Source: JBEIHI01 sp964655245 (GTDB lineage: Bacteria; Bdellovibrionota; UBA2394). From it: a DNA stretch of 26,800 nt. The stretch lies in NCBI GenBank assembly GCA_964655245.1, contig CAZZLQ010000033.1, positions 1 to 26,800 of the forward strand. The letters run 5' to 3'. A model generated the notes under the pieces. The model was given only the letters and a program-made list of their open reading frames with translations. It was not told the origin of the DNA and did no database searches. A program made the translations under genes and the position numbers. This document shows positions 1 through 7,300 of the stretch, piece by piece; positions within the stretch are counted from its first letter, which is position 1, and each line of letters starts with the position of its first letter.

Positions 1-1167
1 GTTCTTGATCAAATGGCCAAACTCTTTCGCGGATCACCTCAGGGACAAAGAATGGAGGAGACGCTCAAGTTCAACCAAGCCCTCTGCCAACGAGCCGATG
101 CTCTGAGGACACAGGATGCCGCCTTCAAGGAATGGCAGGCTAAACAAAAATCAACGGTCCCCTCACCAAGTCCCTCCCCCAATCCAGCGCCGCTTACTCC
201 GGCGCCAGACACATCAACACTGGCCTTCGGCCCACTCTCTGCAGCGGGTCCCAACGACGCCCTTTACTCTCAGCAAAACAATCAGGGTCTCAAAAATGTC
301 GGAATGATGAAAGCATGGGCTCTCAATCGAGATTGCGGCAAAGTTCAATTCTCCGTTTTTGATACGGGGGTGGACTACAACCATCTTGAGCTCAAAGAAA
401 GCTATCGAGCAGAGACCTCATTTGACTACGTCTTGAACCAACCCAACGCTGTGGACAAACATTGGCATGGTACATTTGTCGCGGGAATCATTGCAGGAAA
501 ATCCAACAATCGAGATGGAGTCGCCGGGGCCTGCTGGAGATCCAACATATCCTCAAAGGCCGTTCTCAATGCTCAAGGGATGGGGACCCTCTCCGATATC
601 GTCCGTGCGATGAACGCAACGATCAATTCAACAGCGGTCGGTGGTGGCGTGAGTATTTGGAATCTCTCAATCTCGATTATGAATCAAATTGTCTGGGAGC
701 TTTCTTCATCGACATTTCCCAAAATGATGACCCAAGCAGTTCAAGAGGCGGGCAAGAAGAACATCCTCGTTGTTGTTGCCGCTGGAAATGAAAATCAACT
801 TCTTGGGAACTCATCGATGATTGCCAGTCTTCCCAAAAATCTGCTCGTCGTGGGAGCCACCGATGCTAACGATAAGATTGCTAGTTTTAGTAACTATTCC
901 GGAGTCGTGAACATCTACGCTCCTGGGGTGAATGCCATCTCCACATCACCGGGCTCTCGATACTCGATGTCAAGCGGCACATCATTCTCATCCCCGCTTG
1001 TTGCTGGGATTGCTGGACTGATGGTGCAGCGCTATCCGCAACTCAATGCTACGCAGATTGTGGAACGAATTCAAAAATCCGCACGAGCTACAACGAATGT
1101 GAAGGGCACTCTTAGCTTTCAAACTCGTATCATTGATGGCGGCAAACTCCTGGAAGGTGCCCAATGA
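1..1167 (+). CDS. Subtilisin-family (S8) serine protease, 5' end probably outside the window
   Basis: This is a subtilase, a serine endopeptidase with a catalytic Asp-His-Ser triad. Numbered from the ATG at 13, the triad is visible as D117 in FDTGVD, H152 in HGTFVAGI and S324 in GTSFSSP, with the oxyanion Asn N259 in AAGNEN. The catalytic domain starts near residue 80 with an NDALYSQQ-type mature N terminus. The preceding 80 residues are charged helix and a Pro/Ser linker, and contain neither a signal peptide nor the usual inhibitory prodomain. The frame is open back to base 1 and the ATG at 13 has no ribosome-binding site, so the true start and any export signal are probably upstream; the gene is annotated as left-partial. 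It overlaps the next gene by 4 nt (ATGA), which suggests translational coupling to a protein carrying a prodomain-like domain. The family call is firm; substrate and location are unknown. Confidence 0.9.
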   Translation, partial: VLDQMAKLFRGSPQGQRMEETLKFNQALCQRADALRTQDAAFKEWQAKQKSTVPSPSPSPNPAPLTPAPDTSTLAFGPLSAAGPNDALYSQQNNQGLKNVGMMKAWALNRDCGKVQFSVFDTGVDYNHLELKESYRAETSFDYVLNQPNAVDKHWHGTFVAGIIAGKSNNRDGVAGACWRSNISSKAVLNAQGMGTLSDIVRAMNATINSTAVGGGVSIWNLSISIMNQIVWELSSSTFPKMMTQAVQEAGKKNILVVVAAGNENQLLGNSSMIASLPKNLLVVGATDANDKIASFSNYSGVVNIYAPGVNAISTSPGSRYSMSSGTSFSSPLVAGIAGLMVQRYPQLNATQIVERIQKSARATTNVKGTLSFQTRIIDGGKLLEGAQ

Positions 1168-1865
1168 AAGCCGAATCTCAGGCCCCTGCGAAAACCCAAA
1201 AGTCTTCAATCAGTCTCTTGTTGATTGGTTCGTCTCTGGCGATGGTCGGCCTTATGACCGGCGTACGGCTTGCTCCGTTTTGGGAAGATTCAAGCAGTTT
1301 CTCTGAGCATCCTCAGGCTCTCGAAGGAGTTCCGACATCGAGCTTAAGCATCGAGCCGATGACCGATGAATCATCGGAAAGTCTGCCGGGGAAACGCCCC
1401 CACGATCATCAAGGGATGATTCCGGACACCGCCAAACACAGTGATTTCAAAGCAGTTTCCGATGTGCGGGATTTTTTTGGCTACGCTCAGCTTGTTCAAA
1501 GCTTGAGGAGTCGAACGAATTCTCAGGGTCGCTTTCTCAAGGTGGAAATCTACAATACTGACTTCAAGTATCCTCTCATTCGTGTAGCTGAGCAGTGGGA
1601 TGAAACTCGCGGGCTCTCAGCGCGATCAGCCATGGTTGCAGATCATTTGCTGGTTCGGTGGAAAGATGAGGCAGCGGCTGAGGAAATCGCTCAATTCTTG
1701 ATTCAGCAAGAGGCTGAAATCCGGGATCTTGATGCGGACTCTCGAATTGCCATCATTTCTTTTGATGGGCTGGATCCGCGAAGTTTGGTTCGGATGCTGA
1801 AGACATTCAAAGAAAGTCCTCTGGTGGAATCCGTGGACCCTGACTATCTAACCACCAACCACTAG
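1164..1865 (+). CDS. Membrane-anchored protein with a subtilase-prodomain-like C-terminal domain
   Basis: The 233-residue product has one hydrophobic segment at about residues 16-37, a disordered Ser/Pro/Glu-rich linker to about 95, and a folded C-terminal part. Residues 157-229 (MVADHLLVRWKD..., ending SPLVESVDPDY) follow the pattern of the N-terminal prodomains of fervidolysin-like and other S8 proteases. Such a prodomain ends in a VEYAEPNY-type motif just before the mature enzyme. Here the protein stops four residues after that motif, and the cognate catalytic domain is the gene immediately upstream, sharing an ATGA overlap. The likely role is an intramolecular chaperone and inhibitor supplied in trans, tethered in the inner membrane with the domain in the periplasm. 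The prodomain call rests on sequence pattern by eye; the trans role is inference. It could instead be a dedicated inhibitor. Confidence 0.7.
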   Translation: MKAESQAPAKTQKSSISLLLIGSSLAMVGLMTGVRLAPFWEDSSSFSEHPQALEGVPTSSLSIEPMTDESSESLPGKRPHDHQGMIPDTAKHSDFKAVSDVRDFFGYAQLVQSLRSRTNSQGRFLKVEIYNTDFKYPLIRVAEQWDETRGLSARSAMVADHLLVRWKDEAAAEEIAQFLIQQEAEIRDLDADSRIAIISFDGLDPRSLVRMLKTFKESPLVESVDPDYLTTNH

Positions 1866-1972
1866 GGCCCAGCTCTGCCCCATCTGAGACAGGATAGTCT
1901 CGAGCTCAAGCCCAGCAAACCGAGTCAATTCAAGATCTTAAAGTGGCCGAATCCTTGCACCTTTTTCGTTTC

Positions 1973-3619
1973 ATGTTGGTCAGGGTCCAAATGGTGTCCT
2001 CCGCGCTCTTCTGCCTCCTCGCTTTGAGTCAGACGGTTTTGGCCCTTGAGACCCCCCTCCCGCAGACAGCTCCCCTACAAATTGAGGAAGACTGCGTTGA
2101 GACAAACTCTGTTTCGTCTCAAGCCCCTTCAAACCAATTGCTTCAACACGTCGATGTTCTCAAAAACATCATGAAGAATCAGCATGACTCCAGGTCGATT
2201 GTCTTTGATGGGAAGGAATCTGTTTGCGAAGTTTACTCCGACGATTGCGACAATCCTATTGAGGAGACCTTCATAAAGACTCCGCAAGCTCTCCAGGACG
2301 TGAAGATGGTTCTTGTGAACAACGAGCAAAAGGCAGGGTCGGACAAGCCCGAGACACTTGCTCGAGCCATTGATGAAAATGCAAATCTGATTCAGATCAA
2401 CTCGGAGACCCAAGAACAAACGAAGATTGAGTTTTCAGATCCCATCAAAGAAATCCTCTCTCAAGCGAATGGAAGATTTGACCCGTCGGGTAAAGCCTAC
2501 AAACTATCGGGTTTGACCGATGAGCAGAAGCAACAGCTCAGAGAAGAGCTTAGTGAAAACGCCATTCAGGAAAACAAACAGACCGGCGAAGTATCTGTCG
2601 ACCTTGACCGAGTCTTCGAATCATCGGCGAAGCAACCTCTGAAACAAACAAGTTCTGACAAATCACTCGACTCATCATCGACTTCCATCGGCGGAGAAAC
2701 TTCATGGAAGTCTGCAGAGGATTTTGGATCGCTCAACTCTATCCGCGAGCAAATCTGTCAACGGGTGGAGAAAATGCATCCGGAGTCATCAGCCTTCTAC
2801 CAGGACTGTGTTCAGCGAGGTCTTATTGAGCCCAAAGGCTCATTGCGGAGTACGGGATCATCCTGGTCTGCCAACATTTTGAGATCGGCTCGATCGATGC
2901 TCACTCCTTCAACATCACGAAATCAAAAGTGGCCCTCAGCATTTTCCCCTGTTTATCCTCGTCCCATTTCGAACTCACTTCAAACGTCAGAGCTCCAATC
3001 CATGAATGCGGAGCCCTCTGCGCCGTCCTCGAGTCCGTCTTTGGTTTCGGGCAGAGAAAGCATGAGCTCCAACGCCAATCCCTCAGGCACCTTGAAGATT
3101 TCCGATGCGTCCGAAATCCAAAAAAGCCGTGAGTCTGATTACCTCGCTGACCAGGCCATGAAAGAGATGGTTGCCGCTTTAACCAATGCTCGCCCTGATT
3201 CCGAACTGAAAAAGGACGATCGACTACCCTCGGCGCTGAACCAATCAGCAGATCTCCACGAGCAGCTCCAAAACATCTCTTCGCTGTCGCCGAGCAACAA
3301 AGTTCTTGTCGCGGAAGCGCTCAGCCTCAGAAACATGGTCCGAGATTTCAAAGAATCCCAACAAGCTTCGGAAATGATCCAAAAAATGCCGATCTTTGGT
3401 ATGGGCTCAAGCTCCCAAACATCGACCGATTCTTCTTCTTTTGATATCCAGAAGGACCAACTTTCATCTCAGGTCTCCGACGCTCAGCCGACTTCTGGAC
3501 AGGAGAAAAACTCCCAATCCCCCTCCAAGGGCTCAGAGGTCGAAATCCCGCTGTTTGTATTGCCCGAACGTCGTCGCTATGCCCCAGAACTCCCTTCCGA
3601 CGAACCACCCCAAACCTAA
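1973..3619 (+). CDS. Exported Ser/Gln-rich protein of unknown function
   Basis: I do not recognise this protein. The N terminus looks like a Sec signal peptide: an Arg-containing start, a hydrophobic run SSALFCLLAL and a possible cleavage after TVLA. The rest is hydrophilic, very rich in Ser, Gln, Glu and Pro, and largely predicted disordered. It has a few Cys residues in an early cluster (EEDC, SVCEVYSDDC) and two more in the middle (REQICQRV, YQDCVQR) that could form periplasmic disulfides. Three starts are possible: GTG 1943, ATG 1973 and ATG 1991. Only 1991 has an AGGG at suitable spacing, but 1973 keeps the positive charge expected of a signal peptide, so 1973 is a compromise. It lies 107 nt after the prodomain-like gene and 23 nt before the next small gene, so co-transcription is plausible. 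No repeats or catalytic motifs were seen. Confidence 0.6.
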   Translation: MLVRVQMVSSALFCLLALSQTVLALETPLPQTAPLQIEEDCVETNSVSSQAPSNQLLQHVDVLKNIMKNQHDSRSIVFDGKESVCEVYSDDCDNPIEETFIKTPQALQDVKMVLVNNEQKAGSDKPETLARAIDENANLIQINSETQEQTKIEFSDPIKEILSQANGRFDPSGKAYKLSGLTDEQKQQLREELSENAIQENKQTGEVSVDLDRVFESSAKQPLKQTSSDKSLDSSSTSIGGETSWKSAEDFGSLNSIREQICQRVEKMHPESSAFYQDCVQRGLIEPKGSLRSTGSSWSANILRSARSMLTPSTSRNQKWPSAFSPVYPRPISNSLQTSELQSMNAEPSAPSSSPSLVSGRESMSSNANPSGTLKISDASEIQKSRESDYLADQAMKEMVAALTNARPDSELKKDDRLPSALNQSADLHEQLQNISSLSPSNKVLVAEALSLRNMVRDFKESQQASEMIQKMPIFGMGSSSQTSTDSSSFDIQKDQLSSQVSDAQPTSGQEKNSQSPSKGSEVEIPLFVLPERRRYAPELPSDEPPQT

Positions 3620-3642
3620 ATTGCCCTTAGAATAGATAGGGT

Positions 3643-3951
3643 ATGTCCTTTACGACGCTCTATGGGCTGTTTGGCCTGACATCGATTTTGCTCTTCAATT
3701 GCTTAATCGTGATGTCTCGCTACGTGCAGCAGACCAAGAATCCTCCATCAGATGAGGAATTCGAGCAACTCGTTGAGGAAAAGAAACAATTGCTACTGAC
3801 TCTTGAGACTACAAAACAAGAGCTCGCTGATTCAGAGGTTCGATTCACCACTTTGGGTGAAAAGCTGCAAAAAACCGAAGATACTCTGCAGGTTAAGCTT
3901 ACGGAGCTTCAAGCGCTCCAAAGTAAACAAACCGCAGATACTCCGGGATAG
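3643..3951 (+). CDS. Small single-pass membrane protein with coiled coil
   Basis: The product has 102 residues. Residues 5-25 form a hydrophobic helix (LYGLFGLTSILLFNCLIVM) followed by a short linker. From about 38 to 94 there is a continuous charged helix with heptad-like Leu spacing, typical of a coiled coil. The C terminus would be a cytoplasmic or periplasmic rod; orientation is not determinable with confidence. It starts 23 nt after the preceding stop. The AGGG (3638-3641) sits too close to the ATG for a normal ribosome-binding site, and a TAGAAT at 3628-3633 could be a -10 element, though no good -35 is visible. No family is recognised. It resembles small accessory or scaffold proteins only in general architecture. 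Confidence 0.6.
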   Translation: MSFTTLYGLFGLTSILLFNCLIVMSRYVQQTKNPPSDEEFEQLVEEKKQLLLTLETTKQELADSEVRFTTLGEKLQKTEDTLQVKLTELQALQSKQTADTPG

Positions 3952-3968
3952 TCTTTTGAGCTCGAGGA

Positions 3969-3997
3969 TTGACCCATCGGAATCAGTTCAGTAGTTT
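3969..3997 (+). promoter_or_regulatory. Candidate sigma-70-type promoter for the MTAP-like gene
   Basis: TTGACC (3969-3974), a 17-nt spacer and TAGTTT (3992-3997) lie just before AAGGAAG (3998-4004) and the ATG at 4008. The predicted transcription start falls at about 4004, so the leader would be only a few nucleotides and might exclude part of the ribosome-binding site. The panD promoter has nearly the same boxes. This is prediction by eye only. Confidence 0.45.
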
Positions 3998-4007
3998 AAG
4001 GAAGTAT

Positions 4008-4880
4008 ATGTTGGCCCTGGGTCTCATAGTCGGAAGTGGCCTTAATCATTGGGAAATTCTCAAATCGTTCGATCGTGTCGAGATAGAGACTCCCTTTGGC
4101 TCCGCTTCCTCTCCTCTTTGGATCGGCCAGTTCAAAGGTGTGCGCCTCGTGGTTCTTTTTCGCCACGGCGAGCGCGCTGATTTGATGCCATCTGAAGTGA
4201 ACTATCGTGCCAACATTTATGCTTTGAAAGTATCAGGAGTACAAAAAATTATCGCGCTTGAAAGTGTCAGCAGTCTCTCCAAGGCTCTTCACTCAGGCCA
4301 GTTCGTAATTTCCAACGAAAGTATCGATCTCACGTCGAACCGTTCGGTTTCCTTCGCTTCTCTGTTCGAAACCGGCATTCAAACTCTCCGTCACAAAACC
4401 TCGAGTCTCTCTCTTGTTGATTGCCTCTCCGACTTCCTGCTGAAGGCAAAGGCTCAGGTGGAATCAAAGAGTGTTTGTTTGTGTATCGACGATTTCATGA
4501 GATCTAATGCAGCCGAACTTCGGCTGTTCCAAAGTTGGAATGTCACGGTCCTCGGATCAGCACTGGCGACTGAAGAGAAGCTCTCTCGAGAGGCTCAGTT
4601 GGAATACGTCCATGTCGGCATGGTTGCCGAACATTCAGAACTGGAGTCGTCCAAGCCTGGCACTCTGCAAGCGCACAAACGAACACTCAACAAAATGACC
4701 GCAGTTTTCACGAAGGCCCTTGAAGGCGTCTGTGCAAAGTTAGCGGCTCAAGGCCTGAAAGTCCTACCCGTAGGAACAGGTCGCGCTCAGAAAGGTTTAA
4801 GCCGTGGCAAAGGAAATATTTATCAATTCAAGTCCTCAAGAGACTCGAATCGCACTCGTAGAAAACAAGCGAGTCGCTGA
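4008..4880 (+). CDS. Diverged methylthioadenosine/purine nucleoside phosphorylase homologue
   Basis: The 290-residue product belongs to the MTAP/PNP family, whose members split 5'-methylthioadenosine or purine nucleosides with phosphate. Family landmarks are GSGL (9-12), TPFGSASSPLWIG (28-40), RHG (52-54) and PSEVNYRANIYALK (61-74). Several active-site segments are not conserved. The EGPxFST motif is IDDFMRSN (160-167), GMT before the switch helix is GSA (183-185), the purine-binding TDYD is AEHS (207-210), and AVGSL is SVSSL (86-90). The fold is probably kept but normal phosphorolysis is doubtful. ATG 4008 is chosen because AAGGAAG precedes it and because it places GSGL where the family has it; an upstream TTG (3969) would overlap the predicted promoter. 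The last 77 nt overlap the RNase E/G gene in another frame and encode a strongly basic tail. The family call is good; the activity is unknown. Confidence 0.75.
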   Translation: MLALGLIVGSGLNHWEILKSFDRVEIETPFGSASSPLWIGQFKGVRLVVLFRHGERADLMPSEVNYRANIYALKVSGVQKIIALESVSSLSKALHSGQFVISNESIDLTSNRSVSFASLFETGIQTLRHKTSSLSLVDCLSDFLLKAKAQVESKSVCLCIDDFMRSNAAELRLFQSWNVTVLGSALATEEKLSREAQLEYVHVGMVAEHSELESSKPGTLQAHKRTLNKMTAVFTKALEGVCAKLAAQGLKVLPVGTGRAQKGLSRGKGNIYQFKSSRDSNRTRRKQASR

Positions 4881-6735
4881 ACTTTTTTTCGAAAGAACTG
4901 AAGACAAAGGAATTGTCGGTAATGTCTACAAAGGACGCGTCGTTCGCGTACTGCCTGGCATGCAGGCCGCATTCGTCGATATTGGGCATGAAAGAGCGGC
5001 ATTTCTCTACGCCGGGGACTTCGTCAAAACCAAACACAATGTCGAGGATATCGAGGAGGACGAAGGTCCTCAGGAGATGGCTCAGGCTCGTCGGCGACGC
5101 CGAGGGACTGAGGATGTGCCTCCTATTGCCGAGCTTGTTCGAGAAGGACAAGAGATTATGGTTCAAGTCGCAAAAGGGCCTATTGGAACCAAAGGCGCTC
5201 GTCTGACCTGCCATGTTTCGCTTCCTGGTCGTTATCTGGTTTTCATGCCAGGACTTCGGCACAGCGGCGTTTCTCGGAAGATTGAAAATTTTGATCTCCG
5301 AAAGAAACTCAAAAAAATCATCGATTCCTTCAAAACTCGAGAGGGCGGATTCATCGTTCGAACGGCCGCCAGCACAGGAATCACCGAGCGACAGATTCGT
5401 GCGGACGTTGAGTACCTGATTAACCTCTGGAAGAAGATCGAGCGCAAGTTCAACTCTCACGGCGCTCCTCAGTTGCTGCATTATGATTTGGACCTGACGA
5501 CCCGATTGATTCGCGATTATTTGGAAGATGATATTGATCGTCTGGTCATTGATTCTCAGCATGAACATCGCAAAGTGCTGCGATTCATTCGAAATTTTAA
5601 CCCTGAGCTTCGAGACAAGATTGAACTCCATTCGGAGCCCACTCCCCTCTTTGACAAATTCTCCATTGAGCAGGAAATTAACAAAGCTCTCGGCAAGCGA
5701 GTTTGGCTCAAGAGCGGTGGCTACTTGATCATTGAATCCACTGAAGCTCTCACATCGATTGATGTCAACACGGGCCGATTTGTTGGAAAGAAGACCCTGG
5801 AAGAGACGATCCTCAAAACCAATTTGGAAGCGGCTGAGGAGATCGTCAAACAACTCCGTCTCCGTAATATCGGCGGGATTATCATTATCGACTTCATTGA
5901 TATGGAGAAGGATTCGTCCAAAGATCAAGTCTACCGATTTCTTGAGAGCTTGCTTCGCGACGATAAGAACCGCACGACGGTTTTGAAAATTTCAAGCCTT
6001 GGATTGGTCGAGATGACTCGAAAGCGGAGTCGAGATCCTCTCATTCGATACATGACGGAGACCTGCCCAACCTGTGATGGTAAGGGCTTTGTGAAGAGCA
6101 AAATGACTGTGGCTCATCAGGTACTGCGCGATATCAAGCGTGAGTTGCCTCACCACGAGGAGGATCACCTCTTCGTCACGGTACATCCTGATGTCTACGC
6201 CATCTTGAAAAGTCAGGAATCTGAGACGATCGTCATGCTGGAGAAGCAGTTCCAAAAGGGCGTCAAACTTGCCGCGGATCCAAGCTTCCATCCTGAGCAG
6301 ATCGGACTGAGCATCCCGAAAAACAAAGCAAAAGCTCAGCCTCAACCCTTGAACCTGGAAAAGCGCTCGACTCGAGAGCAGGTCGAAGAGGACGAGGATG
6401 ACTGGGCAGCCTATCAAGCCGACGTCAAAGCGATTCAGGAAACCAAGGATCAAAAAGCCCGACAGGCCGCAGAAGCAAAAGAGCGAGAGCGGGAACGTGA
6501 GCGAGAAAGAGCTGAGGCTCAGCGCCTCGAAGCTGAGGCACGGGCTCGAATGAGCGAAAGCGCGGCCCTTGAAACTGCTTCAAGAGACTCTCAGGACGCC
6601 GACGAGCCCGAAATGGATATGCCCGAAACTCCGGTCATTCGGGATCGGCAAGAAGCTCTTTCAGACGATGATGATGAGGACGAAGTCGATCAGTCTTCGG
6701 TCACTCAAGACAAGAAATCCACCGGCGAAGTTTAG
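4804..6735 (+). CDS. rng: Rne/Rng-family endoribonuclease (RNase G/E)
   Basis: This is a 5'-end-sensing single-strand endoribonuclease of rRNA and mRNA processing. The N terminus (MAKEIFINSSPQETRIALVE) is typical of the family and fixes the GTG start at 4804, with AAAGG upstream. The S1 domain spans about residues 36-140 and carries an acidic and Arg-rich insertion (about 79-107, including RRRRR). The two catalytic metal-binding aspartates are D320 in SIDVNTGR and D363 in IIDFIDME, 43 residues apart as in the E. coli enzyme. The Zn-link is C421 and C424 in CPTCDGKG. At 643 residues it is longer than RNase G and much shorter than E. coli RNase E. The extra C-terminal 120 residues are a charged, low-complexity tail with an Arg-Glu alternation and an Asp/Glu-rich stretch, perhaps a partner-binding or RNA-binding scaffold. 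Its start lies inside the MTAP-like gene, and its stop overlaps a convergent lipoprotein gene by 4 nt. Confidence 0.95.
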   Translation: MAKEIFINSSPQETRIALVENKRVAELFFERTEDKGIVGNVYKGRVVRVLPGMQAAFVDIGHERAAFLYAGDFVKTKHNVEDIEEDEGPQEMAQARRRRRGTEDVPPIAELVREGQEIMVQVAKGPIGTKGARLTCHVSLPGRYLVFMPGLRHSGVSRKIENFDLRKKLKKIIDSFKTREGGFIVRTAASTGITERQIRADVEYLINLWKKIERKFNSHGAPQLLHYDLDLTTRLIRDYLEDDIDRLVIDSQHEHRKVLRFIRNFNPELRDKIELHSEPTPLFDKFSIEQEINKALGKRVWLKSGGYLIIESTEALTSIDVNTGRFVGKKTLEETILKTNLEAAEEIVKQLRLRNIGGIIIIDFIDMEKDSSKDQVYRFLESLLRDDKNRTTVLKISSLGLVEMTRKRSRDPLIRYMTETCPTCDGKGFVKSKMTVAHQVLRDIKRELPHHEEDHLFVTVHPDVYAILKSQESETIVMLEKQFQKGVKLAADPSFHPEQIGLSIPKNKAKAQPQPLNLEKRSTREQVEEDEDDWAAYQADVKAIQETKDQKARQAAEAKERERERERERAEAQRLEAEARARMSESAALETASRDSQDADEPEMDMPETPVIRDRQEALSDDDDEDEVDQSSVTQDKKSTGEV

Positions 6736-7298
6736 ATTCCGTCATTGCAGACATCATCTGCACTGTCAGGAGCGACGGTGAAAGAGTCTTCATCGGCACA
6801 TCTGCCGCATGCTCGTCCCTTCGTCAGAGTCATGGGCTGATTGTTGAATGACTTAAGAATCTGCGGAGTTAAAATCTCCCCCGGAGCTGGCCTCCAGCAA
6901 TAGTATCCAATCACGTACCAAAGATTAAGTCGGCCCTGCTGCAAAATCTCCACGATGACTTCCACATCTCTAAAGCCAAAGGGAACGCCTCTTAAATAAA
7001 AATTGTCTCCATCAAGATTGAAACCTTGGGACTGAGCTGTTTCCCAGGAGGGATTATTGGGACTCCCATCCGGCTGCGCTGAAATGGGCTGAACAACACT
7101 TTTATTGTTGGCAGAGCCGTAAGTGTAAACAAGGCGAAGGCCCAAGGGAGTATTCGAAGAATTGGCTGAGTTTACTAGGGCTTGAAGGCCAGCATCGTAT
7201 TGCAACTGAATGGAGATATCCAAACGATCAGGAGCGCAAGAGGCCAATCCCAAAAACAAGATAGGAAGGATAAACAAAATTGATAAAGTTCTTTTCAC
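6732..7298 (-). CDS. Putative lipoprotein of unknown function
   Basis: The 188-residue product starts at GTG 7298, chosen because GGAG precedes it by about 6 nt and because this gives a compact lipoprotein signal: KR, a hydrophobic run, then the lipobox LASC with lipidated Cys21. The mature part contains ISIQLQYDAG shortly after the Cys, several aromatic residues, and a C terminus with Cys pairs (RACGRC, DVCNDG) that suggest disulfides or a metal site. The start lies 2 nt after the stop of the next upstream lipoprotein gene, so the two form a coupled operon. The upstream protein has a similar LDLRYDAGG segment at the same place, so the pair may be distant paralogues. No known family is recognised. 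Location is probably the outer membrane inner leaflet. Confidence 0.7.
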   Translation of the reverse strand: MKRTLSILFILPILFLGLASCAPDRLDISIQLQYDAGLQALVNSANSSNTPLGLRLVYTYGSANNKSVVQPISAQPDGSPNNPSWETAQSQGFNLDGDNFYLRGVPFGFRDVEVIVEILQQGRLNLWYVIGYYCWRPAPGEILTPQILKSFNNQPMTLTKGRACGRCADEDSFTVAPDSADDVCNDGI

Positions 7299-7300
7299 GA

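Noticed and set aside
1891..1908. Shared GGATAGTCT...GAGCTC sequence also seen near 3947-3963
   Set aside because: Two short matches with different spacing after two unrelated genes; likely chance.
4828..5928. 366-residue ORF on the - strand inside the RNase E/G gene
   Set aside because: It lies fully antisense to firmly identified S1 and catalytic coding sequence, has no ribosome-binding site or recognisable motif, and is explained by the codon bias of the real gene.
6478..6512. Short tandem-like repeat in the RNase E/G gene
   Set aside because: It only reflects the Arg-Glu alternation of the protein tail; no true DNA repeat unit or array.
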